NCBI GenBank assembly: GCA_964019165.1
Contig: OZ025278.1
Location: forward strand, 8,174,028-8,238,027
Direction: 5' to 3'
Source of the DNA: Mastigias papua
Taxonomy: Eukaryota > Cnidaria > Scyphozoa > Rhizostomeae > Mastigiidae
Length of the DNA: 64,000 nucleotides
A model generated the notes under the pieces. The model had not been told where the DNA came from. It did not search any database and worked only from the letters and a program-made list of their open reading frames with translations. A program made the position numbers and the translations under genes. Below are positions 34,846 through 43,714 of the stretch, in pieces; position 1 is the stretch's first letter, and every line of letters starts with the position of its first letter.

Positions 34846-35775
34846 ATGGTCCGTGCCTCCTTAAAGTGCAAACCTCCAATACTCAACAGAAGAGAGAAGG
34901 ATCGCTTTCTCAGAAAGTTTAAATGTATGAGAGAACAAAATCCAAACTTGACGGTAGGGGCTATTGCAATGGAGTGTGAACTCCATCATGTTAGTAATAA
35001 GACGTTGTGTAGACTTCTCAACCAGTCTGGGTATAAGTATGTTCGGCCAAGGAGAAAAGGCATCCTCACGGCCAGTGACAAAAGGAAACGGGTTGCGTAT
35101 GCAGTTAAGGCTGTAAAACATACGACTCCAGCTTTCTGGACAGAGGATGTTCTGCTGTACTTAGATGCAGTGTCGTTTGTCCACAAACGAAATCCCTATG
35201 AGGATGCATTGGCACCAGCCGCCAGGGTGTGGAGAACGCCTGGTGAAGGTCTGGAGCTAACAGCAAAAGGGAGAAAAGATCTCAGGGGTGGAAATATTTG
35301 TCACTATGTAGTAGGCATTTCTTTTGGGGGCGGAGCAGTACTGGTTGAGGAGTATACGACAATGAACGGAAAATACTTTTCGGAATTTATCGAAAAAAGT
35401 TTGCATAAAATACTTATTGATCGGGCTGCTGCAAAAGGAAAGGATAAATTGCTTTTTCTTCAAGACAATGACCCGAGCCAAAACACTGCGAAAGCAAAAG
35501 AAGCACTAAACAATATAGGGGCAGAGGTCGTTAAAATTCCGGCAAGGTCCCCAGATTTAAACCCCATAGAGAATTTCTTTCATAACGTAAAAAGGAAGCT
35601 CAGGCAAGATGCCTTAGATAATAGGATAGTAAATGAAGATTTAATTGCATTTAAGCATAGAATTGTGCGCACAATTTCTAATTATGACATAGGTATCATA
35701 GATAAAACAATAAGTAGCATGTATAACCGATTAATTACAATGACTAAAAATAGAGGGTGCCGAACGAAATATTAA
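34846..35775 (+). CDS. Tc1/mariner-like DDE transposase (DD34E)
   Basis: A DNA cut-and-paste transposase of the IS630/Tc1/mariner superfamily. The frame is open from 34804; I chose the ATG at 34846 because the codon at 34813 is GTG, giving 309 residues. The N-terminal part has an HTH-type DNA-binding region (residues about 10-60, with LTVGAIAMECELHHVSNKTL) followed by a basic linker. Catalytic residues, numbered from 34813: D118 in YLDAVSF, D218 in FLQDNDPSQ and E253 in RSPDLNPIENFF, with 34 residues between the last two. No stop or frameshift is seen. The first of the two usual Tc1 HTH motifs seems short or absent, so an upstream exon is possible. It is the likely mobiliser of the MITEs beside it, by inference. 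Confidence 0.85.
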   Translation: MVRASLKCKPPILNRREKDRFLRKFKCMREQNPNLTVGAIAMECELHHVSNKTLCRLLNQSGYKYVRPRRKGILTASDKRKRVAYAVKAVKHTTPAFWTEDVLLYLDAVSFVHKRNPYEDALAPAARVWRTPGEGLELTAKGRKDLRGGNICHYVVGISFGGGAVLVEEYTTMNGKYFSEFIEKSLHKILIDRAAAKGKDKLLFLQDNDPSQNTAKAKEALNNIGAEVVKIPARSPDLNPIENFFHNVKRKLRQDALDNRIVNEDLIAFKHRIVRTISNYDIGIIDKTISSMYNRLITMTKNRGCRTKY

Positions 35776-36188
35776 CTATGTTCGTGCACTTGGATACTCT
35801 TATGTAAAACTGTACACAACTTATTTAGGACAGAGAAGATGCGTACAAATGTAAGTGCTGTAACACCTACATAATACTTAGGGACTCTAATTATAACACA
35901 AGGGACTCTGAGGGGCAGGGGGCCCGATACCCCCATGGCTAGTCGTTCTCATAAGTAGTATATAAGTAGAGTTCTTGTCGATACTAAACCTAATACTCCA
36001 GAGTTTTAAGTCTTTTCTAGGTTCCTTTCCAACGTGAACAATCATAGTACATTTGGAGAAGATGCCGAAACCTTGAATATTTCAAAGGAAACCGTGGACA
36101 AGCAACTTTCTGCTGAGCATACTAAATCACACGCTTGTACGTGCTCCCATAGAACTCATACTCAACAACAACAACTGGTAGTAGCAAC
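35776..36188. other. 3' flank of the transposase gene
   Basis: No ORF of note. It holds the repeated phrase GGGACTCT (about 35881 and 35904) and a G-rich stretch at 35910-35930. The small ORF at 36127-36357 has no domain. Confidence 0.5.
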
Positions 36189-36602
36189 GTTTACACTCAC
36201 AGTTTACACTTGAAAATCTACTGAAAAAGGCCATTTCACTTGAAATAAGGGGGAAACTGACTACTGTACCAGATGTACGCAATCGTTGTACATCTGGCAG
36301 TGATTTTTTATTATTTTTTTCATATACATATTTTGCAGTAAGGAAGGAAAACTGCACGGTTTACAAAATTTTTCTATCAAAAGTCACATGATCTGAGTCT
36401 TAAGTCTTCAGAAGTGTAAACCGTCGAGAAATGTCGATTTTTCTGGTACTACAGCGTGTTCTACATGCTTTTAAGAGCTCCATCGGGTGTACACAAACTG
36501 TGTACATCTGTTACATAGATTACAAACGTTAAATACATATTGTAAGAAGAAATATAGAGCATTTTACAAGTGTAAACTGTGGGTGTAAACCGTGTAAACT
36601 GT
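36189..36602. repeat. Cluster of GTGTAAACYGT motifs (iteron-like)
   Basis: The string GTAAAC with flanking GT/YGT recurs at about 36189 and 36203 (inverted), 36356 (inverted), 36414, 36571, 36583 and 36592. Three direct copies are spaced about 10 bases apart just before the stem-loop at 36611. Repeated short motifs beside a Rep gene and hairpin resemble Rep-binding sites, but binding is inference. Confidence 0.55.
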
Positions 36603-36610
36603 AGCATAAA

Positions 36611-36656
36611 TGACAACAAGACACAGCGGGATATAGCCCGCAGTGTCTTATTGTCA
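36611..36656. other. Stem-loop, candidate replication origin
   Basis: The arms 36611-36630 and 36637-36656 pair at 18 of 20 positions around the 6-base loop ATATAG. It lies 69 bases past the Rep stop codon, between the two convergent genes. HUH Rep proteins of circular ssDNA replicons nick at such hairpins. The classical nonanucleotide of circular Rep viruses is not present in the loop. It could instead be a transcription-terminating or chance hairpin. Confidence 0.45.
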
Positions 36657-36724
36657 AGGCGTATGTATACAATAGCACAGATTCCATAAAGACTGTGGGG
36701 GGCTATTATACCTATTGCTACCTA

Positions 36725-37999
36725 TCATTCTACCACGTCGAGTATAAGGTGTGCAAAACAAGTGCCGCATGGTGTCACTGTCTTTTGAGACGAAATGGGA
36801 ATCTGATGGAAAAAGTGAAACTTTCTCCATCTGACATCCATCATTTCTGTCTCTCTCTCATCAATACTGGAGCCTTTGATGAAGACTATGGGAGACTTGG
36901 AGGTGGCAAAAACTGGAGTGTCGCTGGTAAACTCAATATCCCTAGCATAGGTGGTTTTAGGCGCAGCGAAATGGACGACGTGGCCTTCTAACAACAATAG
37001 CATGTCATTCCAAGGTAAGATAGCTGGAGTATACCGAAAGTCATTCAAAAAGATAACTTCTTTGTCTTCAACCCCTAGCCACGCATACGAACAAGTCGCA
37101 GGTGAAAGGAAAGTGTTATATATAACTCGTAAGGGGTCAAGAATGAATGTTTTGCCACAGTTCGCTGGACCCGTAATATATATATTACGGCCCTTCCCAC
37201 GACCCATGGCGAGTAACGTAATAACGGCATCAGCAAATATACTTTGCTGAATGCCATTGTTACAGAGAATCTGCTTGGCACACTGCAACCACTCACCTTG
37301 ACAGACACACGTATTATTATAGGCCTGTTTGAGGAGATCAGTGCGGGACATTGACCTCCTGTCCAACGTTTGCTGCGCCCTTTCCATTGACCATACAGAC
37401 TGTATGAGTTCGTTCACTCTTTTTTCACCTCTATTCAATACAAACTCATACAGCCTGCTGTCACCATTCGTTTTTCTCTTTTTTGCCAGAGCAAGGAGAT
37501 GTAACTTGGAGTCAATGCTGTGCGAGACAATGATGTTGGAGACCTCCAAGTTACTAAGCCGTTTTGTCTGTGCACCTTTGCCTTTCTTATGTGACGACCG
37601 GTTCCGTATTGCCGAAGACGTCTTAGGGAAAGCAATTGCAGCTGGGTGATTCTCGCTTCTCAGAACCTGGGTATCCTGCTTTGTAACATACTGGTAAGCT
37701 GTATGATACCCAGAGTGACCTGAGAAGTTAACAACAATATTTCCATGCTCCTGGAGATATTTCTTAACTTTTTTCCATCTCTGAAGCTTGCTCAAAAGAA
37801 GACACATATGAAAATGGACACCCGCATCCATATGATGTTCCATGCAACATGCCCATTGAATGATGAGAGCTGTTGTTACAGCTTGGAAAGCAGTTGTTAC
37901 AAGTTTTCCGAAGGACTCACGATTGAACCTTTCTGTATCTGCTTGACTATATGTTAGCAGATACACTTTTCTAACTTCATTGTTATTTAATTGAGCCAT
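36725..37999 (-). CDS. Rep-like protein: HUH endonuclease fused to SF3 helicase
   Basis: An intact 424-residue ORF. The N-terminal HUH nicking domain has motif 1 YLLTYSQ (13-19), motif 2 HFH (62-64) and motif 3 YVTK with Tyr104 and Lys107. A basic linker follows (135-175). The C-terminal SF3 helicase has Walker A GPANCGKT (277-284), Walker B VIFLND (315-320) and motif C PVFATSK (362-368). This domain order is that of Rep proteins of circular ssDNA viruses and of parvovirus NS1. I recall similar uncharacterised proteins in marine invertebrate genomes. Rep nicks a hairpin and starts rolling-circle or rolling-hairpin replication. No capsid gene is nearby, so it is a mobile-element gene or an old viral acquisition; the intact frame argues against long neutral decay. 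Confidence 0.85.
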   Translation of the reverse strand: MAQLNNNEVRKVYLLTYSQADTERFNRESFGKLVTTAFQAVTTALIIQWACCMEHHMDAGVHFHMCLLLSKLQRWKKVKKYLQEHGNIVVNFSGHSGYHTAYQYVTKQDTQVLRSENHPAAIAFPKTSSAIRNRSSHKKGKGAQTKRLSNLEVSNIIVSHSIDSKLHLLALAKKRKTNGDSRLYEFVLNRGEKRVNELIQSVWSMERAQQTLDRRSMSRTDLLKQAYNNTCVCQGEWLQCAKQILCNNGIQQSIFADAVITLLAMGRGKGRNIYITGPANCGKTFILDPLRVIYNTFLSPATCSYAWLGVEDKEVIFLNDFRYTPAILPWNDMLLLLEGHVVHFAAPKTTYARDIEFTSDTPVFATSKSPIVFIKGSSIDERETEMMDVRWRKFHFFHQIPISSQKTVTPCGTCFAHLILDVVE

Positions 38000-38011
38000 T
38001 ATGATATTACT

Positions 38012-38155
38012 ATCTCTGTGATTTTCTTGTCGTTCTCTGTACGCAAGTGCTACTTTTGCTATACGATGAATAATTGGACTATTATGTCTGTGATTTTATT
38101 GTCGTTCTCTGTAGCCAACTGCTATGTTTGTGCCACGAGGAATAATTTGAATATT
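38012..38155. repeat. Two 72-bp direct repeats upstream of rep
   Basis: 38012-38083 and 38084-38155 are diverged tandem copies (shared TCTGTGATTTT, TTGTCGTTCTCTGTA, GAATAATT). They start 12 bases before the Rep start codon, so they lie in its promoter region. The first copy is preceded by GATATTACT. Confidence 0.65.
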
Positions 38156-38764
38156 CCCGCCGTGTGCTTATTGTTTGAGAACGGAAGTTTTCCAAACACT
38201 TTAACGGTAATGGACATATGCAGTAGATATCGACCATTAAAATGGCGCTTTTGCGGTCAAACAGCTTATCTCTCTCGTAAAAATACAGGTGAAAAACTAC
38301 TTGATGAGAAGCTATTTTCAGATTGTACATACTACCGAAGAGCCAAATTACTTGTGTAAAAATGTATAAATGAAAATCTGCATCTAGATAATGATGATGA
38401 TTATTATTAACAGAGGATTGTGTGGTAGCCTCGTTTGCAATTTTTTACACACACATACCACAAGGGCATTACTCACGTATATAGAGAGCTAATTTGATCC
38501 AATTTTGTACATATTCTCAGGACATGTTCCACGATGCTTGATCTACCGATAAAATTGTATTCCAGCAATAACCCTTTCGTCGTATTATCGCTTTAGGCAG
38601 GTACACTGCCACAGAGGCAAACCGATAGACCCCCACACGGTATGACGTCACAGAGGTGACTTACAACATTTTTATCATCGCCATCGTGTTCAGCACCATC
38701 GATTACCCCTTGACCGACCAATACATTGCAGGTATAACGTGTTTTGAAAAATTTTACCTCCAGA
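38156..38764. other. Left-over right end of the transposase-Rep unit
   Basis: No gene supported; the 38,000-38,360 plus ORF is non-coding by appearance. The last 126 bases (38639-38764) are the right inverted repeat of the unit. A CRE-like palindrome TGACGTCA occurs in both terminal repeats. Confidence 0.5.
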
Positions 38765-38843
38765 CAATAGTGGACAAAAGTCCTGGGACACTTTGCAATT
38801 TTTTACTCTGCGCTCATCTCTCATCACCCTCCTCCCCTTAAAC
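38765..38843. mobile_element. Tc1-type MITE copy B, left part
   Basis: The first 79 bases of a second copy of the 277-bp MITE, in the same orientation as copy A. CAGA precedes it instead of TA. Its continuation is at 45469-45666, after Gypsy copy B. The last four bases AAAC are the Gypsy target site. Confidence 0.88.
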
Positions 38844-39062
38844 TGTAACAGGACCGATATCCACCTCCTTATTAGAAATTACTATGTAGCCTCGTAATGA
38901 TTACGTAACATGTGAGTCTCATTGTTCAGTCTTTTATTGTCTATTGTGTGTAAATGTATAAATAGTAGAATCTTAATTTGTAAGGGAGTTGATTTTGATT
39001 ATGAATAAAGAGTACAAGTCTGTCTTCTTTCTGGACAACTCTAAGACTCGAGCACTGTCACA
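38844..39062 (+). repeat. 5' LTR of Gypsy copy B
   Basis: Starts TGTAACAGG and ends CTGTCACA. It carries a TATAAATAG box-like string at about 38958 and an AATAAA polyadenylation-like signal at about 39003. TTGGTGTAGGACCCG follows as the primer-binding region. Confidence 0.93.
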
Positions 39063-39104
39063 GAATTGGTGTAGGACCCGTCTGCCTTCAAGGCTCTACG
39101 ATCC

Positions 39105-41915
39105 ATGGCGACGGTCGAAGTTGTCGGCATTATTAAAGGACTTGCTGCTGTAGTGCAAGACCAGCAAGCTGCTTCAAAAGATGCCTATTCAAAGACACAG
39201 AAACAAATCCAGGATTTGTCTGCTGCTGTCCATGCGTTATCAAACACCGTGGGCACGAACGGGGCCTCAAGCTCTCCCCTTCGCCTGCCTCAACTCACAT
39301 TACCGGAGTTTACAGGATGTGAAAATCTCGACCGGTTTACAGAGCAATTAACAAATGTTCTAACATCTTCAGGTGTCTCTGCCAAATTTTGGTTCACTTA
39401 CTTAAAGCAACAATGTCGCAAGGATGCTCGTGCCTTCGATGTCATTTGTAATTATGAAACAACTCATGCTTCAAAGATAACTGAAAAGACATCCAATGCT
39501 GAATATCTTGACTTTTATCGCAAGTGCCTAACCCGCCTCACTACCCAACGTGGTGTTCCTAAGGAGCAGCAAATACGCCAACTCCTCTCTACCTACTATT
39601 CGATGAGTCAGCAAAAGATGGAATCCGTCGCTGATTTTGCTCACCGCTTTTTGGAAACACAGCATAGTCTGGAAAAGCTCATTCCCGGCATCCATCGCTC
39701 TGGTGAGGACATAGAATTAATCCATGCCTTTATGCTGAAATTACAGCCTACAATTAGTAAGGACCTGATCAGTAGAGATTCCACTTTCTCATCTTTGACC
39801 GCAGTGATCGAGGCTGCCAAAAGGTTCGAATGTGTCGACTCTCAACAGTTGCAAGGGGCTGAAAAATCCTGGACACCTCACGCCGCCTTTGCCGCTCAAC
39901 CCGCTTCACGATCTCTCTCTACCCGCAGCGCCGCCAAAGCTCAGGAACTCAAGGTAGATAACACATTTTCTAAACACAAGGACCATCAGTCAGGTACACG
40001 ATTATGTCGATTTTATAATAAATTTGATGTAGCGAATTGTGAGTTGCCTAATCATCAATGCTCTCGGGGTTATATTCATAAGTGTTCTACCTGTTTTAAA
40101 GTATCTTGTAAGGCGTATAATCATCATAAGTCCTCTTCATCTCCCTTTTTGTCCTCGGGTTCTCGCCATCCACCACGCAACTCCCCCCAATCCAGTAGAG
40201 TTCAAGCTAATTATATAGCACCTAAAGATCAGGCCGTTCCGGATTCATTTATGGATTCTGTTAAAGCTGTTGTTCAGGATTCCTTTCAATCGTTAAAGCA
40301 CGATTTGGCAACAAGCATTGAAACCGAAGTAAAACGCCAACTGCCCCAGCCCTCCCCAGTGTCACTTTCTAATGCGACTACGACGCAAGATCCACTTTTT
40401 AGCATGCCTGCTACCACTTCTCTGCCCGTAAATGCATCATTTTCGGCCTTTGATCTTGCGGACAAAAACATTCTTTGGGCTAAGGTCACGTCTGCAGGGG
40501 TTTCCCTCCCTTTGCCCTTGGATAGTTGCTGCTCAGTTTCCCTTGTCAGTCAAAATCATGCAGAAACCGTAGTCAAATTCAACCCTGCACTTCAATTTAC
40601 TAAATTAGAGCAGCCTATCCCTGTTTCGGTCGCCGGGCCAAATTCTTCCCTCAGGGCCGTTGGCGTTCTTCAAGTGCCTATTGTTTGGGAATCGGGTCAA
40701 TCCGCTCTGTTCACGATGCTTGTTGTTCCTAATTTAACCTGGCCTATTCTCTTTGGTCAGAATCATTTGCGCAAGACCGATGCACGTATTTATTCTAAGG
40801 ATTTGCGCGTCTTTTTTGCTGACCCAGCCTTGAATTTTGAGGTTCAATGCTATGACACGAATCCGCTTGAAGCTTTTCCTACCCTGAGAGGCCATCAGCC
40901 ATGCCATAGCTCCACGGCCAATGTTACGTGTTTACTGACCGCTATGCCCCAGCCTGGCGCAACAGCAGAGCACGTTTCATTAACACGGGGACTCAATCTT
41001 GTCACAGTTTGCATTGTCGTTGCTGCTTCCCTTGTAGGCTCCCCCCTGCTAGCGGGACCATTATGGCTGGAGGGTGCTCAGTTTTCATCAGGGCTTCAGT
41101 CCTTAAGTGGCCCCATAGCTCTTCAGTCTCTCAAACGTGCGGCATATCCTGGTGAAAGGTTGCCCCAGTTTTTTCCCTCCAGCCCTTCTGGGTTTTCAAA
41201 GTGTCGTCCAAGTCGCCCTCTTGCCCCTATAGGAAATTCATGCATGGCTGCGTGGACATCTCAAAGCGATCTTCCCATTCATTCTTTGGACCCGCAGGAT
41301 ATGGTATTAGTCACTAACGTTTTAGTACATTCAGATACTGCCTCAGCTCAGTTGCCTTTTCATGTGTCACTAGGAACCATACGCCCATTTTCCGAAGCAG
41401 ACACAGTCGAATATCAGACTGCCGTGAGATATACCGCGCAGCACTTGTCTGATATTTGGTTTTCACAAGTAGGTCTTAGTGATCATGATTCCCATTTATC
41501 CTCTGAGCATCTTGTCGCTATGCCAGGATATACTTCTGCACTGCCATCAGGTTTAGATTCATCTCTATTGTCTGAGTTTTTGGACAACAACACTGTTGAA
41601 CACGAACACGCCTTTCCGCCCACAGACACGGTGACTCTTAAACCTGATTCTTTAGACTTTCAGGATGCGCTTTTTACAGCTTTAGAATTAGACACGCCTT
41701 CTTATGCACATGTGCCCCGTCCTATATTGGCACAATTCAAAGAGCTCTTACATAAATATCCTCACGTCTTTCATTTGCCCAATTCGCCTCTTTCCACCAT
41801 CAAAGGTTTTTTCACAATATTGACACTGGGCAAGCGCCTCCAGTTTATCGCCTTCCTTATCGCAAGAGTCCTGCTGAACTTGCAGCCATTAAGGAGGAGC
41901 TTGAGCGCATGGTAA
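39105..41915 (+). CDS. gag-pro: Gag-protease polyprotein (Gypsy copy B)
   Basis: A long ORF of 936 codons starting 42 bases after the LTR. The N-terminal part is a Gag with a predicted helical start (residues 1-50) and capsid-like region (55-250). A Cys/His-rich segment (about 304-345: CRFYNKFDVANC, CSRGYIHKCSTCF) replaces a plain CCHC knuckle. The retropepsin-like domain is at about 455-580: the active-site strand reads PLDSCCSVSLVS, Asp473, and WPILFGQNHL follows about 90 residues later. DSC instead of DTG/DSG is unusual. Residues after about 900 are read in the wrong frame relative to Pol, because the RT start lies in the -1 frame. Confidence 0.85.
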   Translation: MATVEVVGIIKGLAAVVQDQQAASKDAYSKTQKQIQDLSAAVHALSNTVGTNGASSSPLRLPQLTLPEFTGCENLDRFTEQLTNVLTSSGVSAKFWFTYLKQQCRKDARAFDVICNYETTHASKITEKTSNAEYLDFYRKCLTRLTTQRGVPKEQQIRQLLSTYYSMSQQKMESVADFAHRFLETQHSLEKLIPGIHRSGEDIELIHAFMLKLQPTISKDLISRDSTFSSLTAVIEAAKRFECVDSQQLQGAEKSWTPHAAFAAQPASRSLSTRSAAKAQELKVDNTFSKHKDHQSGTRLCRFYNKFDVANCELPNHQCSRGYIHKCSTCFKVSCKAYNHHKSSSSPFLSSGSRHPPRNSPQSSRVQANYIAPKDQAVPDSFMDSVKAVVQDSFQSLKHDLATSIETEVKRQLPQPSPVSLSNATTTQDPLFSMPATTSLPVNASFSAFDLADKNILWAKVTSAGVSLPLPLDSCCSVSLVSQNHAETVVKFNPALQFTKLEQPIPVSVAGPNSSLRAVGVLQVPIVWESGQSALFTMLVVPNLTWPILFGQNHLRKTDARIYSKDLRVFFADPALNFEVQCYDTNPLEAFPTLRGHQPCHSSTANVTCLLTAMPQPGATAEHVSLTRGLNLVTVCIVVAASLVGSPLLAGPLWLEGAQFSSGLQSLSGPIALQSLKRAAYPGERLPQFFPSSPSGFSKCRPSRPLAPIGNSCMAAWTSQSDLPIHSLDPQDMVLVTNVLVHSDTASAQLPFHVSLGTIRPFSEADTVEYQTAVRYTAQHLSDIWFSQVGLSDHDSHLSSEHLVAMPGYTSALPSGLDSSLLSEFLDNNTVEHEHAFPPTDTVTLKPDSLDFQDALFTALELDTPSYAHVPRPILAQFKELLHKYPHVFHLPNSPLSTIKGFFTILTLGKRLQFIAFLIARVLLNLQPLRRSLSAW
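41807..41813 (+). promoter_or_regulatory. Candidate -1 ribosomal frameshift site TTTTTTC
   Basis: In the gag frame the codons read GGT TTT TTC, so the heptamer is T TTT TTC, a canonical slippery pattern. Slipping back one base leads directly into a -1 frame beginning HNIDTGQAPPVYRLPYR and continuing through RT. A one-base indel in the T-run is the alternative explanation. Confidence 0.55.
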
Positions 41916-43714
41916 AGCTCAACATCATTCAACCCAGTCATTCTCCTTGGGGCTCTCCTTGTATTCTGGTTCGTAAGCCCCCAGAAAAAGGGAAACCTCA
42001 ACCCCCTCGTTTTGTGGTTGACTATAGGGCTCTTAACGCGATTACCTTAGGAGATGGGTACCCCATCCCCAACGTTTCCAATATTTTGGACGCCATAAGT
42101 GGGGGTAAAATCTTTGGTAAACTGGACTTGGCTAGTGGCTACTGGCAAGTCCCAGTTAACCCTAAGCATAGAGAAAAAACTGCCTTCTGCACCCATTTAG
42201 GTCTTTGGGAAAATCTCAGAATGCCTTTTGGGTTAAAAACAGCCCCACAAACTTTTCAACGCATTTTGAACACTGTGTTTGCTGACTTTCTGTATAAATG
42301 GCTTATTATCTACATCGACGACTGTGTCACGTGGTCACACTCATTCGAAGAAGCACTAGTCCACTACCAGAAAATTTTCGAACGTGCATCCAAGTTTGGA
42401 GTTCAATTTAAGCCGTCTAAGTGCTCATTTTTCTCCACTAATCTTCAAATTTTAGGCCATCGTATTACTCCTGAAGGTCGTTTTCCTACTGAAAAAGGGA
42501 CAGAATCTATTTCCTCCTATCCCCGGCCTCGTAATGTTTCTAGTCTAAAACGATTTCTGGGAATGATTGGCTATTTTCGGGAATACATCAGAAATATGTC
42601 CCAATGTTCACAAAATTTACGCTCATTACTCAGCCCAAAAGCCTCGTTTTCATGGTCAGATCAACATGAGGCTGAGTTTCAGGGTCTTAAATCTGCCCTA
42701 CTTTCTAACGACATCATACTATCCCACCCAAAATGGGATAGGGAATTTCAAGTTCACACTGATGCTAGCAAAGCAGGTTGTGGTACAATGCTTGCACAGC
42801 AACATAACGGCATCCTTCGGCCTGTTCGTTTTGCTTCTAAAGCATTTACTCCCACGGAATCGCGCTGGCCTACAGCCCACCAGGAACTTTTTGCTGTCAA
42901 ATGGGCTTTAGAGCAATTTCGCCATTATCTTATAGGTCACAAATTTCGCGTCATCACCGACCACGCTAATCTCAAATTTCTAGCCTCAATTGCTCCTCAA
43001 AATTCAAAACTTGCTAGGTGGTGCCTCTCTTTGGCTGAATTCGATTTTTCCATTGAGCATCGTCCTGGTAAAACCAATGTTGTGCCAGATGCCTTGAGTC
43101 ACGCGCCTTTGCCTACTCCACATCCCGAGGCCTGTATTCTCGTCATTCCTCCTTCACAGGTCTCTTCCTTTCTCCTAACTGCTCTGGGTTTTGATCTCTG
43201 CTTACAAAATACTGCGCCAGAGCCTCAGCCTTTTACCAGTCCTCTCACTTGTCTAAATCTCGCCTGCTCTACTCAAACACCTCTCAATACTACCGCTCTA
43301 CCATCTTCCTCCCACCGACTGACTCCGATCAGACCCTGTTTCGCCACCGCAGTGGACATCCCTGTAGCAGGTTCTACTCAGAAGTTGCAAGAACATCTGC
43401 CTGAGTCTACACCCTGGCCTGACAATTTCGAACAGCTGCGCCCGCTCAATTTCAACAGGGTAGAATTTGCGCAAAAGCAACGTAAAGATCCTTGGTTAGC
43501 GCCCCTTGTGCAGTTTCTTATATCTGACAACTCACCAAAATCTATAGCTCTGTATGATCCCAAAGTTCGGAAGTGGGTCACCAGTATTGCTAAGCACACA
43601 AAACTTATTGATGGTTTGTTATTTTATTCAGACGAATTTATGAAAAATCCGGATCATTTGAGCCTCTTTGTTCCATCAGACGTGGAATTAGAGCATCATA
43701 TTTTGCTGTCATAA
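41814..43714 (+). CDS. pol: Pol, RT and RNase H (Gypsy copy B)
   Basis: Open in the -1 frame from the slippery site; the first in-frame ATG is at 41909. RT: PCILVRKPP, FVVDYRALNAITLGDGYPIP, KLDLASGYWQVPV, MPFGLKTAPQTFQ, catalytic YIDDCV, LGHRITPEG. RNase H: FQVHTDASKAGCGTMLAQ, RWPTAHQELFAVKWALEQFR, VITDHANLKFL, IEHRPGKTNVVPDALS. A long spacer then leads to the integrase. The TAA at 43712-43714 sits in the integrase zinc region (ILLS-stop-HDSPLG), where related elements have an amino acid. Confidence 0.92.

Larger units (their letters stand above)
34700..38764. mobile_element. TIR unit with DD34E transposase and HUH Rep genes
   Basis: The outer 126 bases at each end are inverted copies with many substitutions: TCTG at the termini, a GGTCGG...GGGGT...GCTGA block in the middle, and an identical 13-mer GTGACGTCATACC exactly 113 bases in from each end (34813-34825; complement at 38639-38651). 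Between them lie two intact, convergent genes: transposase (plus) and Rep (minus). The intergenic zone has a stem-loop and repeated GTGTAAACYGT motifs. No comparable element is known to me. Confidence 0.65.

Noticed and set aside
36725..37999. Complete endogenous circular ssDNA virus genome
   Set aside because: Only a Rep gene is present. The neighbouring gene is a DDE transposase, no capsid-like ORF was found and the hairpin loop lacks the usual nonanucleotide.
38000..38359. Plus-strand ORF upstream of rep as a gene
   Set aside because: It is the read-through of the two 72-bp repeats and shows no domain.
34695..38769. Transposase-Rep unit inserted at the TA inside the MITE terminus
   Set aside because: Left and right flanks belong to opposite ends of two MITE copies, so a simple TA insertion into one MITE would not give the observed order.
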